A stretch of 64,000 bases of DNA, taken from positions 2,775,501-2,839,500 of the forward strand of contig NZ_JAPDUW010000001.1 of NCBI RefSeq assembly GCF_026015295.1, written 5' to 3'. Position numbers and translations under genes: made by a program. The DNA is from Segatella copri (GTDB taxonomy: Bacteria > Bacteroidota > Bacteroidia > Bacteroidales > Bacteroidaceae). Under the pieces are notes generated by a model. The model made no database searches, was not told the DNA's origin, and saw only the letters and a list, made by a program, of their open reading frames with translations. Below are positions 37,317 through 46,449 of this stretch, one piece after another. How positions within the stretch are numbered: the first letter of the stretch is position 1; each line of letters starts with the position of its first letter.

Positions 37317-39521
37317 ATGAGAACAATATTGAAAGCAATATTGCTGATGAGTCTGTGCTCATCGGCAACAGCCCCTGCTATGGCTATAAACAGAGCAAAT
37401 TATGATAAGAAGGACGCAAACATTCATGAAGAAGAGGCAAACGATTCTACCAAACACCAGCCGCTGACGGAATCGAGCGTGAAACTGAACGATGTGGTGG
37501 TTACGGGATTGACTGGCAGCCAGAAACTCAAGCAGTCGCCCGCACCCATTTCCTTCGTTTCTGCCCGCCAGCTCGAAATGCAACCTTCTACCAACATCAT
37601 CGACGCCATCGCCCACCAGCCAGGCGTTTCGCAGATTACCACGGGAAGCGGAATTTCAAAGCCCGTGATCCGTGGTCTGGGCTATAACCGCGTGGTAGTG
37701 GTAAACGATGGAATCAGACAGGAAGGACAGCAATGGGGCGATGAACACGGAATAGAAATCGACCCCGCTTCGGTTCATTCCGTAGAGATTCTGAAAGGTC
37801 CGGCAAGTCTCATGTATGGATCGGATGCGATGGCAGGCGTCCTCATCTTCCACTCCGCTCCTACCCTTGCCAAGGGCGACATGAGAGCAAATTTCTCAAC
37901 GGGTTATCAAACCAACAACGGACTTTTTGATTATTCGCTCAACTTTGCCGGCAACCAGGGCGGCTTTGTCTGGAATACCCGCTACAGCGGAAAGATGGCG
38001 CATGCCTACAAGAATAAATACGATGGTTATGTATTCGGTTCATCACTCAGAGAGCAGGCATTCTCGCAACTTCTCGGTTGGAACTACCGCCAGGGGCATT
38101 CGCATCTCACACTCGATTATTATCATCTCACTCCAGGCATCGTAGAGGGAGAAAGAGATGAGAAAACGGGCGAACTGGAAATTCCGGAAGGCTACGATGC
38201 CAAGAGTTACGGCAAGCCGATGCCTTATCAGCAAATTCATCATTACAAGGCGGTGCTCGACAATTCCTGGTTCCTGGGCGACGGCAATCTGAAACTCCTC
38301 TTGGGTTATCAGCAGAACCGCCGTCAGGAGTTTGAGGAGGAAGAGAATCCGAAGGAATGCGGACTCGATTTCATGCTCCATACCATGAATTACGACCTAC
38401 ATTATCTCTCGCCGGAAATGAATGACTGGAAATTCTCAACAGGTGTCAACGGCATGTGGCAACAATCAATTAACAAGGGAACAGAGTTTCTGATTCCAGC
38501 CTATCATCTCTTCGATTATGGCGTGTTTGCCACGGTGAGCAAAGAGATAGACAAACTGAACCTGAGCGGCGGCATCAGATACGATCATCGCCATCTGCAC
38601 AGCGAGGCTTTGAGAGAAGAGGATGATGCTGAATCGAATGATTCTTTCCGCTTCCAGGCCTTTAAGCGCAGCTTTGAAGGAGTAACCGGAAGCATCGGAT
38701 TGGCTTATGAAATCCTGCCTGATTTCAATCTGAAGCTGAACCTGGCAAGAGGATTCCGTGCTCCAAACATCAGCGAATTATCATCGAATGGTGTGCACGA
38801 GGGAACCCAGCGATACGAATTGGGAAATACCAGTCTGAAGCCAGAAAACAGCTGGCAATTCGACCTTGGTCTGGATTATTCTTCGCCTATCATTTCGGCA
38901 GAGCTCTCGCTGTTTGCCAATCGCATCAACCATTACATCTATAGCGAGAAGTTGGCAGATGAGAACAATCAGCCTGTCCTCATCGACGACACGCCAGCCT
39001 ATCAGTTTACTTCGGGCGACGCCCGCATTCTGGGTGGTGAGGCAAGCATCGACATCCACCCTGTGGAGCATCTGCATATCGGCAACACCTTCTCGTATGT
39101 CAACTCGGTTCAGTTGCATCAGCCATCCGAATCAAAGTATCTGCCATTCACCCCAGCCCCTCGCTGGGTTTCGGATGTAAGGTATGAGTTTGTCTGCGAC
39201 GGCAAGACTTTCGACCATCTTTTCGTAAAGCTACAGATGGATTGCAATCTCCGCCAGAACCATTATTTCGCAGCCAACGATACGGAGACCGCTACGCCAT
39301 CGTACACCTTATTAAATATGTATGCCGGTACCGACGTGAAGCTCCATGGCAAGCGCCTTCTCTCGCTCTATCTTTCGGGCGAGAACCTTACCAACCGTGC
39401 TTACCAGAACCACCTGAGCCGTCTGAAGTATCTTGACGTAAACCAGGTTACAGGCAGAAGAGGCGTTTACAATATGGGCCGCAACTTCAGCATAAAGATA
39501 GTGGTTCCGATAGAGCTGTAA
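37317..39521 (+). CDS. TonB-dependent receptor, metal or metallophore type
   Basis: 734 residues. Signal peptide, then a TonB-box-like VKLNDVVVTGL (about 57-67), plug domain (about 75-190) with KPVIRGLGYNRVVVVNDGIR, and a barrel ending in GRNFSIKIVVPIEL. It lacks the carboxypeptidase-like N-terminal extension and has no SusD partner, so it is of the siderophore/cobalamin/zinc class rather than a glycan importer. It is co-transcribed with the His/Cys-rich protein, and a strong terminator follows. Substrate not known. Confidence 0.9.
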   Translation: MRTILKAILLMSLCSSATAPAMAINRANYDKKDANIHEEEANDSTKHQPLTESSVKLNDVVVTGLTGSQKLKQSPAPISFVSARQLEMQPSTNIIDAIAHQPGVSQITTGSGISKPVIRGLGYNRVVVVNDGIRQEGQQWGDEHGIEIDPASVHSVEILKGPASLMYGSDAMAGVLIFHSAPTLAKGDMRANFSTGYQTNNGLFDYSLNFAGNQGGFVWNTRYSGKMAHAYKNKYDGYVFGSSLREQAFSQLLGWNYRQGHSHLTLDYYHLTPGIVEGERDEKTGELEIPEGYDAKSYGKPMPYQQIHHYKAVLDNSWFLGDGNLKLLLGYQQNRRQEFEEEENPKECGLDFMLHTMNYDLHYLSPEMNDWKFSTGVNGMWQQSINKGTEFLIPAYHLFDYGVFATVSKEIDKLNLSGGIRYDHRHLHSEALREEDDAESNDSFRFQAFKRSFEGVTGSIGLAYEILPDFNLKLNLARGFRAPNISELSSNGVHEGTQRYELGNTSLKPENSWQFDLGLDYSSPIISAELSLFANRINHYIYSEKLADENNQPVLIDDTPAYQFTSGDARILGGEASIDIHPVEHLHIGNTFSYVNSVQLHQPSESKYLPFTPAPRWVSDVRYEFVCDGKTFDHLFVKLQMDCNLRQNHYFAANDTETATPSYTLLNMYAGTDVKLHGKRLLSLYLSGENLTNRAYQNHLSRLKYLDVNQVTGRRGVYNMGRNFSIKIVVPIEL

Positions 39522-39598
39522 CTCCTCTTTTAGAATAAGTAATTCCCCTTTTAGGATAAGCAATTCCTCATCAGGAATCAGAATTTTGAATAAACAAG

Positions 39599-39661
39599 TG
39601 CCGATAAGGATGCCAAAAGCTGCCGGAAAAGCAACTTTTGGCGCCATTATCGGCATTTTTT
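39599..39661 (+). terminator. Strong terminator after the TonB receptor
   Basis: Long stem pairing TGCCGATAA..CCAAAAG (from 39599) with CTTTTGG..TTATCGGCA (to 39655), followed by six T. Confidence 0.85.
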
Positions 39662-39662
39662 C

Positions 39663-39677
39663 GTCTAATTATTAGAC
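39663..39677 (+). promoter_or_regulatory. Operator palindrome before the sigma-54 regulator gene
   Basis: GTCTAATTATTAGAC is a perfect 7-1-7 palindrome about 30 bp upstream of the -7 box of the regulator gene. Two close variants lie before the efflux operon (49206-49241). Confidence 0.7.
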
Positions 39678-39706
39678 AATCATTACCACTTTTCTATGAT
39701 ATTTCG

Positions 39707-39714
39707 TAACTTTG
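39707..39714 (+). promoter_or_regulatory. Promoter -7 box of the regulator/kinase operon
   Basis: TAACTTTG ends 4 bp before ATG 39719, so transcription starts close to the initiation codon. Confidence 0.6.
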
Positions 39715-39718
39715 CACC

Positions 39719-41083
39719 ATGATTAAGAAACAAGGAACGATATTGATTGTTGATGACAACCGCAACATTCTTACTACGGTAAGGATGCTGCTGGAACCCA
39801 TATTCGATGGCATCATCACCATCGCCAACCCTAACTCCATCCCAGCCAAGCTGAGAGAGAAGCATCCCGACGTGGTGCTGCTCGACATGAACTTCTCCAG
39901 CGGAATCAATTCGGGAAACGAGGGATTGTACTGGCTCAGGGAAATCAAGAGCCTCAGCCCGAAAACCGAAGTGGTGCTCTTTACCGCCTACGCCGACATC
40001 CAACTTGCCGTAACAGGCATCAAGGAAGGTGCCGCCGACTTCATCGTGAAGCCTTTTGAAAACGAGAAGATGATACGTACGCTGGTAGAGGCTAGGGATA
40101 AGAATAGGGCTGTGGATAACGTTATCAACAGGAAAGGTGGAAAACCTGGTGGAAAAGATGCGCAAAGCGCTATGTATTGGGGAGATAGCGAAGTTATGAA
40201 CAATTTGAGAAGTATTGTGGAAAAGGTTGCCGTAACCGATGCGAATATCCTCATTACGGGCGAAAACGGAACGGGTAAAGAGGTATTAGCCAACGAGATA
40301 CACCGTTTATCCACAAGATGTGGGAAAAAGATGCTGCCTGTGGATATGGGAGCCATTACGGAAACCCTTTTCGAGAGCGAACTCTTCGGTCATGTGAAGG
40401 GTGCTTTTACCGATGCCAAGGTGGATAAACCGGGCAAGTTTGAGCTTGCCGACGGCAGTACCATCTTCCTGGATGAGATAGGAAACTTATCCTACAGTCT
40501 TCAGGCAAAACTCCTTACCGCCCTGCAACGCAGAAGCATCGTAAGAGTGGGCGGAAGTAAGCAGATTCCCATCAACGTACGACTGGTTTGCGCCACCAAC
40601 CGCAACCTGCAGCAGATGGTAAACGATGGCGAATTCAGAGAGGATCTGCTCTATCGCATCAATACCATCCATCTGGAATTGCCTGCCCTGAGACAGAGAA
40701 AATCAGACATCGTTCCATTGGCAGAAAGATTCCTCCATCAATATGGCGATTTATATAATAAGGTGAATCTCCGTCTTTCGGAAGAAGCTGAGAAAAAACT
40801 TACCAGTTTGCCTTGGTACGGCAACATCCGTGAACTTCAGCACGCCATCGAGAAAGCCGTGATTCTGTCTGATGGCGGAATGATTTCTGCCGAAGATATT
40901 GACGGCGGAAACCAGCAGAAAAGAGAGAAACCCCTGGAAGAGGTTCAGACGCTCGACGAGATGGAGAGCCGAATGATAGAGAAAACCATCAGGGAATGTG
41001 AAGGAAATCTGTCGGTGGTAGCCGCAAGACTGGGCATTTCCCGCCAAACGCTTTATAATAAGATTAAGCGATACGGGTTGTAG
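39719..41083 (+). CDS. Sigma-54-dependent response regulator (NtrC type)
   Basis: 454 residues. Receiver (about 5-120) with phospho-acceptor Asp56 in LLDMNF; AAA+ sigma-54 activator domain (about 150-385) with Walker A GENGTGKE, GAFTDA in place of the usual GAFTGA, and Walker B TIFLDEIG; Fis-type helix-turn-helix at the C-terminus (AARLGISRQTLYNKIK). It should contact sigma-54 RNA polymerase from upstream sites. The kinase gene follows. A palindrome in front of its own gene also sits before the efflux operon, which has the only sigma-54 promoter I found. Confidence 0.92.
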   Translation: MIKKQGTILIVDDNRNILTTVRMLLEPIFDGIITIANPNSIPAKLREKHPDVVLLDMNFSSGINSGNEGLYWLREIKSLSPKTEVVLFTAYADIQLAVTGIKEGAADFIVKPFENEKMIRTLVEARDKNRAVDNVINRKGGKPGGKDAQSAMYWGDSEVMNNLRSIVEKVAVTDANILITGENGTGKEVLANEIHRLSTRCGKKMLPVDMGAITETLFESELFGHVKGAFTDAKVDKPGKFELADGSTIFLDEIGNLSYSLQAKLLTALQRRSIVRVGGSKQIPINVRLVCATNRNLQQMVNDGEFREDLLYRINTIHLELPALRQRKSDIVPLAERFLHQYGDLYNKVNLRLSEEAEKKLTSLPWYGNIRELQHAIEKAVILSDGGMISAEDIDGGNQQKREKPLEEVQTLDEMESRMIEKTIRECEGNLSVVAARLGISRQTLYNKIKRYGL

Positions 41084-41118
41084 AAGGAGTTAAAGGAGTT
41101 AAGACAATAGCTTTAGTA

Positions 41119-41156
41119 ATCATAAAGTTCAAAGCTCAAATCTCAAAGTTCAAAGT
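41119..41156 (+). repeat. Dispersed TTCAAA-rich repeat between regulator and kinase
   Basis: A clean copy (ATCATAAAGTTCAAAGCTCA, then TCTCAAAGTTCAAAG) 6 bp before the kinase start. Confidence 0.75.
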
Positions 41157-41162
41157 TTCTAG

Positions 41163-42359
41163 ATGAATAATCAGTTAGCAATCATCGTTTTATTGGTGAT
41201 TTTGGTAGTTCTAGTAGCAGTCAACATCTGGCTCTACCGCCACTATCGCCGGAACATCAAGAAGGTAACCTTCCTTTTTGATGCGATAGATAATGGGGAT
41301 TTCTCCTTCAATTTTCCTACGGAGAAGAGGTTTAAGGAAGATAAGATTCTGCATCAATCCCTCAACCGCATCAAGCTTTTCCTGCAGCATACGAGAGAGG
41401 AGCAGATGGATCGGGAGAAATATTACGAGCAGATTCTGAATGCTGTGGATACGGGCATCCTGGTGGTGGATAGTCACGACAACATCCTGCAGCATAACCA
41501 GGCTGCCCTCCGGTTGCTCGATACGGATGTGCTTACCCACATGAACCAGGTAAAAGAGAAACTGAAGGATGAACACCTGGCAAAGCATGAGACGCAAGCC
41601 ATGCTGAAAGACAAGCACGTGCGCATCATCGCCCTGAGCGACGTGAGCCACGAACTGAGCAATCAGGAGGTGGATTCTTGGATCAAGCTGATTCGTGTGC
41701 TGACCCATGAAATCATGAATACCATCACGCCGGTTACTTCGCTGAGCGAGACTCTGCTTACCCGGGTTACAGAGGATAAAGACCTGAAGCAAGGCTTGGA
41801 AACCATCCACAAAACAGGAACCGAACTGTTGGCTTTCGTCAACAACTATCGCCGTTTCACCCATGTTCCCCAGCCTCAGCCTGCTCTTTTCTATGTGGAA
41901 CCATTCCTGGAAAGAATGGCGTTGCTCTGCAACCACGAAGTAGAGATAGAAGTTTCTCCCAAGGATTTGCTAGTTTACGCCGATGAGAGCCTCCTCTCTC
42001 ACGTAGTAACAAATCTTCTGAAGAATGCCGTAGAAGCTTTCAGGGGAAAGGAAAGAGAAGACAAGCAGGAATGCCGCTCCGCAGATTTGCAATCCGCGGC
42101 AAGCAAGAAGGCATTTATCCGTCTCAAAGCCTATGCCAACGCCCAGGAATCCATCATCATCGACGTGAGCAACAACGCCGGTCTCATCCCCGAAGATGTA
42201 GCCTCCCACATTTTCATCCCGTTCTTCACCACGAAGCCGGAAGGAAGCGGAATCGGTCTCTCCCTCTCCCGCCAAATCATGCGAGTAAGCGGCGGCAGCC
42301 TCTCGCTCCATCAGGACAAGGCACAGGGAATCACCACCTTCCGCATCATCATTCCATAA
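41163..42359 (+). CDS. Sensor histidine kinase, partner of the NtrC-type regulator
   Basis: 398 residues. One N-terminal membrane segment (about 6-25), a PAS-like domain (about 75-135, GILVVDSHDNILQHNQAA), a dimerisation/phosphoacceptor helix with RVLTHEIMNTITP and a HATPase domain (about 270-398) with FTTKPEGSGIGLSLS. Almost no periplasmic domain, so it senses in the membrane or cytosol. The H-box HEIMN is typical of kinases paired with sigma-54 regulators. Confidence 0.9.
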   Translation: MNNQLAIIVLLVILVVLVAVNIWLYRHYRRNIKKVTFLFDAIDNGDFSFNFPTEKRFKEDKILHQSLNRIKLFLQHTREEQMDREKYYEQILNAVDTGILVVDSHDNILQHNQAALRLLDTDVLTHMNQVKEKLKDEHLAKHETQAMLKDKHVRIIALSDVSHELSNQEVDSWIKLIRVLTHEIMNTITPVTSLSETLLTRVTEDKDLKQGLETIHKTGTELLAFVNNYRRFTHVPQPQPALFYVEPFLERMALLCNHEVEIEVSPKDLLVYADESLLSHVVTNLLKNAVEAFRGKEREDKQECRSADLQSAASKKAFIRLKAYANAQESIIIDVSNNAGLIPEDVASHIFIPFFTTKPEGSGIGLSLSRQIMRVSGGSLSLHQDKAQGITTFRIIIP

Positions 42360-42385
42360 CACAAGCACATTTTTTGAGAGAAAAG

Positions 42386-42417
42386 TTTGGTGCTTATCCA
42401 TAAAAATCGTATCTTTG
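42386..42417 (+). promoter_or_regulatory. Promoter of the Fic gene
   Basis: TTTG at 42386-42389 and TATCTTTG at 42410-42417, 20 bp apart. It supports the ATG at 42439. Confidence 0.65.
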
Positions 42418-42438
42418 TCCCCACAAATACAGAAGATT

Positions 42439-43230
42439 ATGGCATTCGAAAAGGAAATCAAGGAATACGAGGATTTGAGACGCAAATATCAAACCCTTAT
42501 CATCAATAAAATGGATAGAGAAGAGTACATCAAATATAACGAAGTACTCTTCTCTACCCATTCGTGCGCCATTGAAGGCAACTCATTCTCCGTAGATGAT
42601 ACCCGGGAACTGAAGGAGAAAGGCCTGGGGATGATTCCTGCCGGAAAGACTCTCTTCGAGGCTTTCGAAATGCTTGACCACTTCGAAGCCTTTGAGTACA
42701 TGATGCAAAACACGCAGCATCCACTCGACGAGAATTTTCTGAAAGAAATCAACAGGCGGGTTACCAGCCATACGCTTTCCTATCGTTCTCCAGAAGCTAT
42801 TCCGGGCGAATACACCACCACAGACATGGCAGCAGGCGATACGGTATTTGGCGACCACGAAGAACTCATCGCCAGAGTTCCCAAGCTGTTGGAATCTACC
42901 GAAAAAGCCATCGTTTCAGCAGCCGTTCATCCCATGATTCTTGCCGCCCGCTTCCATGGCTTCTACGAATATCTTCATCCCTTCCGTGATGGGAATGGAA
43001 GAACAGGACGACTCGTCAGCAACTACATTCTCTTAAGATTGAATCATCCTCTCCTTATCATCCCATCCGAAGCCCGACAGGAATACATTTCTGCCCTCCG
43101 TATGATTCGTACGGAAGCAACCGACGAGCACCTCATCCGCTTCTTCTTCAAGATGGCAATACAAAGAATGGAAGAAGAGCTGAAGCAGAAAGAGGCCAAC
43201 ACCAAGCGATTTATGACATTCCTCTTCTAA
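42439..43230 (+). CDS. Fic family protein (AMP-transferase type)
   Basis: 263 residues from ATG 42439. The catalytic HPFRDGNGRTGRL motif is complete. The N-terminal SCAIEGNSFS contains the S/TxxxE(G/N) pattern of an autoinhibitory alpha-inh helix, so activity is probably self-restrained (class II Fic). Fic proteins transfer AMP or other nucleotides to target hydroxyls. Separately promoted and convergent with the efflux operon; no antitoxin gene is adjacent. Targets unknown. Confidence 0.9.
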   Translation: MAFEKEIKEYEDLRRKYQTLIINKMDREEYIKYNEVLFSTHSCAIEGNSFSVDDTRELKEKGLGMIPAGKTLFEAFEMLDHFEAFEYMMQNTQHPLDENFLKEINRRVTSHTLSYRSPEAIPGEYTTTDMAAGDTVFGDHEELIARVPKLLESTEKAIVSAAVHPMILAARFHGFYEYLHPFRDGNGRTGRLVSNYILLRLNHPLLIIPSEARQEYISALRMIRTEATDEHLIRFFFKMAIQRMEEELKQKEANTKRFMTFLF

Positions 43231-43268
43231 TGAAGCATAGCGTCATACGCTCAGAAGTGCCAGAAGCA

Positions 43269-43946
43269 CTAAAGCTGATTGCCCTCCTCCACAATCTGTC
43301 CATCAAACAGGCGGATGGTGCGATGGGCTATCTTGGCATCATGCTCATTATGCGTTACCATGACGATGGTGGTGCCCTCGTGGTTCAGCTCGGTAAGCAG
43401 ATGCATCACCTCGGCTCCATTCTTGGAATCGAGGTTACCCGTAGGCTCATCGGCTAGGATGAGCTTCGGACCGAAGACCACGGCACGGGCGATGGCTACT
43501 CGCTGCTGCTGACCACCTGATAGCTGGTGAGGGAAGTGCTTGGCACGATGGCTGATGGCCATTCGCTTCATAATCGCCTGCACCTTTGCCTTGCGCTCCG
43601 CCTTCGGAATGTTGAGGTAAGTAAGAGGAAGCTCGATGTTCTCCTCTACATTCAATTCATCTATCAGGTTGAAGCTCTGGAACACAAAACCGATTTCTCC
43701 CTTTCTCACATCCGTACGCTCCTTTTCCTTCAGGTTTGCCACCTCGTGATTACCCAGGAAATATTTTCCCGAAGTTGGGTTGTCGAGCAAACCGAGGATG
43801 TTGAGTAAAGTGGATTTGCCACAACCTGATGGTCCCATAATGGCGACAAACTCGCCGTCTTCTACTGTGAAAGATACGTTATTTAAAGCAATCGTCTCCA
43901 CATCTTCTGTGCGGAATGACTTGCAAAGATTCTCTATTTTAAGCAT
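43269..43946 (-). CDS. MacB/LolD-type ABC ATPase
   Basis: 225 residues. Walker A GPSGCGKST, signature LSGGQQQR, Walker B LILADEPTGNLD: the typical MacB/LolD/FtsE-like subclass, with no permease fused. It is the last gene of an efflux operon and pairs with the FtsX-type permease 40 bp upstream. Confidence 0.92.
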   Translation of the reverse strand: MLKIENLCKSFRTEDVETIALNNVSFTVEDGEFVAIMGPSGCGKSTLLNILGLLDNPTSGKYFLGNHEVANLKEKERTDVRKGEIGFVFQSFNLIDELNVEENIELPLTYLNIPKAERKAKVQAIMKRMAISHRAKHFPHQLSGGQQQRVAIARAVVFGPKLILADEPTGNLDSKNGAEVMHLLTELNHEGTTIVMVTHNEHDAKIAHRTIRLFDGQIVEEGNQL

Positions 43947-43986
43947 TTTCTTATCTTTTTACTTTTTTACCTTTTTACTTTTAATT

Positions 43987-46371
43987 TTATTCATCCTTGA
44001 GATATTTCACAGGATTACTGTTCGCCACCTTGTAGCAGTTGATGACGACGGAAAGCCCGATGATGACGAGCAAGATGATGGTAACGCCGATAAACAGCAA
44101 AGGCGTCATCGTTATCTTCTCGCTAAACGACATGAGCCATTGTCTGGCTATCAGCCAAGCCCCCAAGTCGCCCACGATGATGCAAGGCAAGGCAATCTTC
44201 ATGATGTCCTTCAGGAAGATGCGAAGAATATCCTTCACCTTGGCTCCGTTCACCTTTCTTATTGCAATCTCCTTGCGGCGGCGGTTTACCTCATCACTCG
44301 TATAACCCACCAATCCGAAGAGGGCGATAATCATCGTTACGATGCCGGCTACCAGAATTCCGTTGCGGAAATTGAGCTGGGAAGCATACTGGTTAGCCAA
44401 TTCTGAAGCATAACTTTTCACGATGACCTTATTGTTCGGATACATCGCCTGCACCTTCGATTGCAACTCCGACAACGATTCATCCCTTAGTTCATTAAAC
44501 TTAACCAACATATAGTAAGCCGTCTTGGCTGAATAGAAATACAAATCTGGAAATTCATTCATACCATCACCCCCGGTTTCCACAGCACCCCAGCGAATAT
44601 TCTTGCACACGCCACAAATGGTAAAGATATTATTATCATGTCCCGTACAGGTAATTTGCTTGCCAACTACGCCATCCTTCCAATGCCACGTTTTGATGAG
44701 TTTCTCAGCACCTCGTTCATCAATAATAACCTGTCGGCAACTGTCATTTCTTTCCGTAAAGAAAGAACCCTGAACGATAGGAATATTCAGCATCTTGAAG
44801 AAATTGTCGTCCACTCCCGACATCTCCATGATATTAAAGGTATTCTTCTCGTCGCCAGGTACTCCAACCATATTTCCACTACGATCATACCCATCGAGCG
44901 GAACATTAAAAGTCGAACTGCAATCCTTGACATTCGGCATCCGTCTGATTTCTGCCAGACATTGGTTGCGCTGGTCTCTATTGCTGGCATCTATCGAAAC
45001 AATCGCCACATGATCATAATCATACCCAGGATTGAGCCCCAACATCAGCTGGTATTGACCATTCACGATGTAAAGCAAACTGAACAGCAAACCAGAAATA
45101 ACGAACTGGACACCCAACAAACCAAGCTTCCATCGGTTGCGATTCTCATTATAACCACGGAAAGCGATGGCTACAGGAATCTTGTTGTAAAGCCAACCTG
45201 GCAGCAAGCCGCCAACCAGCAGTACCAGAATACAGATAGCCACCAATATCCAACTGCCACGATTAAGCACCAACGTGCTTACCGGAGCAGAAAGGAAGTT
45301 TTCGATGGTTCCCTTGCAAAGGAACACAAGAACAGCCGCAAGAACAACCGCCAGTCCCACATGCACCAAAGCCTCTGAGAAAATGATGGCATGAATGTTC
45401 TTCGATTCGGCACCATAACACTTACGGACAGCCATTTCGCGAGAACGACCCACAAGATTTCCCACGATGATAAGCAGATAGTTCATCACAGAAGTGAAGA
45501 GGAGGACAAAAGCGATAATTCCCATAATCCATCCCATCTTCTTGACATAAGGATCTTGGGTGTAAACATCGCTCAATACCGTGAAATCATAGTTCAGTTC
45601 TATTCCCATATTCTTCATCTCCTTCAAAGGGAAATGATCCTCTCGCATCTTATTCACGTAAGGCTTGAGTTCTTTTGCCTCATGCCCCTTTGCTAACCGG
45701 ATGTAGGACCTATAGGAATCATTTCCCACCCATTGGCCTCTGCCATCGTAGGAATATACGTATGGCACACTACACCTCGACAGAATCATCTGCGTACCAT
45801 GAAAGGAAGAACCCCAGGGAAACGCTTCGAAAACACCATAGATGGTAAAAGTGGTTCCCGGATAATTGGAAAGCGTGAAATGCTTACCTACAACATTACC
45901 GCCAATCTTTGCTGCCGTTTCTGAATCGATGAGACAGGATAAGGGTTGGGATAGAATCTGTTTAGCCTTGCCTATCAATATCTTCTGTGGAAAGACATCA
46001 AAGAAACAACTGTCTGCCATCCTGATATTGGCAGAAATGATGTTCTGGTCTTCCATCTTGCATTGGGCATCATCATAAAAATAGTGAGTACTGGTAGCAG
46101 CTTCCACCATAGGCGCATATTGCTTTACACCTTGGGCAGTGGCTCCTGAAGTATTGGTAAACTCCATGGTTTCGCCATGGTTAGTACCCACTTCCGAAAT
46201 CATATACGTCCTCTCCCAACTAGGGAAATACGTATCGTAAGTCTGCTCGAAATAAATCTCGGCAATAATTACCGAACTGATTGCCAATCCGAGCGCCAGA
46301 CACAAGATCTTCACGAAATTGTGCTGGCCCCTTCGAGGCAGATTCTTGAATGCGTTAATAATATGATTCAT
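43987..46371 (-). CDS. FtsX/MacB-type ABC permease
   Basis: 794 residues. First membrane segment (about 18-38), then a MacB-like periplasmic core domain (about 40-250), a three-helix FtsX block (about 280-400), another membrane segment with a second periplasmic region, and a second FtsX block (about 670-790). This double-FtsX form is common in Bacteroidota. Inner-membrane partner of the adjacent ATPase. Expected role is mechanotransmission export of drug, peptide or lipid. Confidence 0.9.
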   Translation of the reverse strand: MNHIINAFKNLPRRGQHNFVKILCLALGLAISSVIIAEIYFEQTYDTYFPSWERTYMISEVGTNHGETMEFTNTSGATAQGVKQYAPMVEAATSTHYFYDDAQCKMEDQNIISANIRMADSCFFDVFPQKILIGKAKQILSQPLSCLIDSETAAKIGGNVVGKHFTLSNYPGTTFTIYGVFEAFPWGSSFHGTQMILSRCSVPYVYSYDGRGQWVGNDSYRSYIRLAKGHEAKELKPYVNKMREDHFPLKEMKNMGIELNYDFTVLSDVYTQDPYVKKMGWIMGIIAFVLLFTSVMNYLLIIVGNLVGRSREMAVRKCYGAESKNIHAIIFSEALVHVGLAVVLAAVLVFLCKGTIENFLSAPVSTLVLNRGSWILVAICILVLLVGGLLPGWLYNKIPVAIAFRGYNENRNRWKLGLLGVQFVISGLLFSLLYIVNGQYQLMLGLNPGYDYDHVAIVSIDASNRDQRNQCLAEIRRMPNVKDCSSTFNVPLDGYDRSGNMVGVPGDEKNTFNIMEMSGVDDNFFKMLNIPIVQGSFFTERNDSCRQVIIDERGAEKLIKTWHWKDGVVGKQITCTGHDNNIFTICGVCKNIRWGAVETGGDGMNEFPDLYFYSAKTAYYMLVKFNELRDESLSELQSKVQAMYPNNKVIVKSYASELANQYASQLNFRNGILVAGIVTMIIALFGLVGYTSDEVNRRRKEIAIRKVNGAKVKDILRIFLKDIMKIALPCIIVGDLGAWLIARQWLMSFSEKITMTPLLFIGVTIILLVIIGLSVVINCYKVANSNPVKYLKDE

Positions 46372-46449
46372 ATCAAATATCCTGTTTCAAGGGCGTTAGC
46401 CCAATTTATCACTAATCACTACTAGTTAATCATTATTAACTAATCACTA

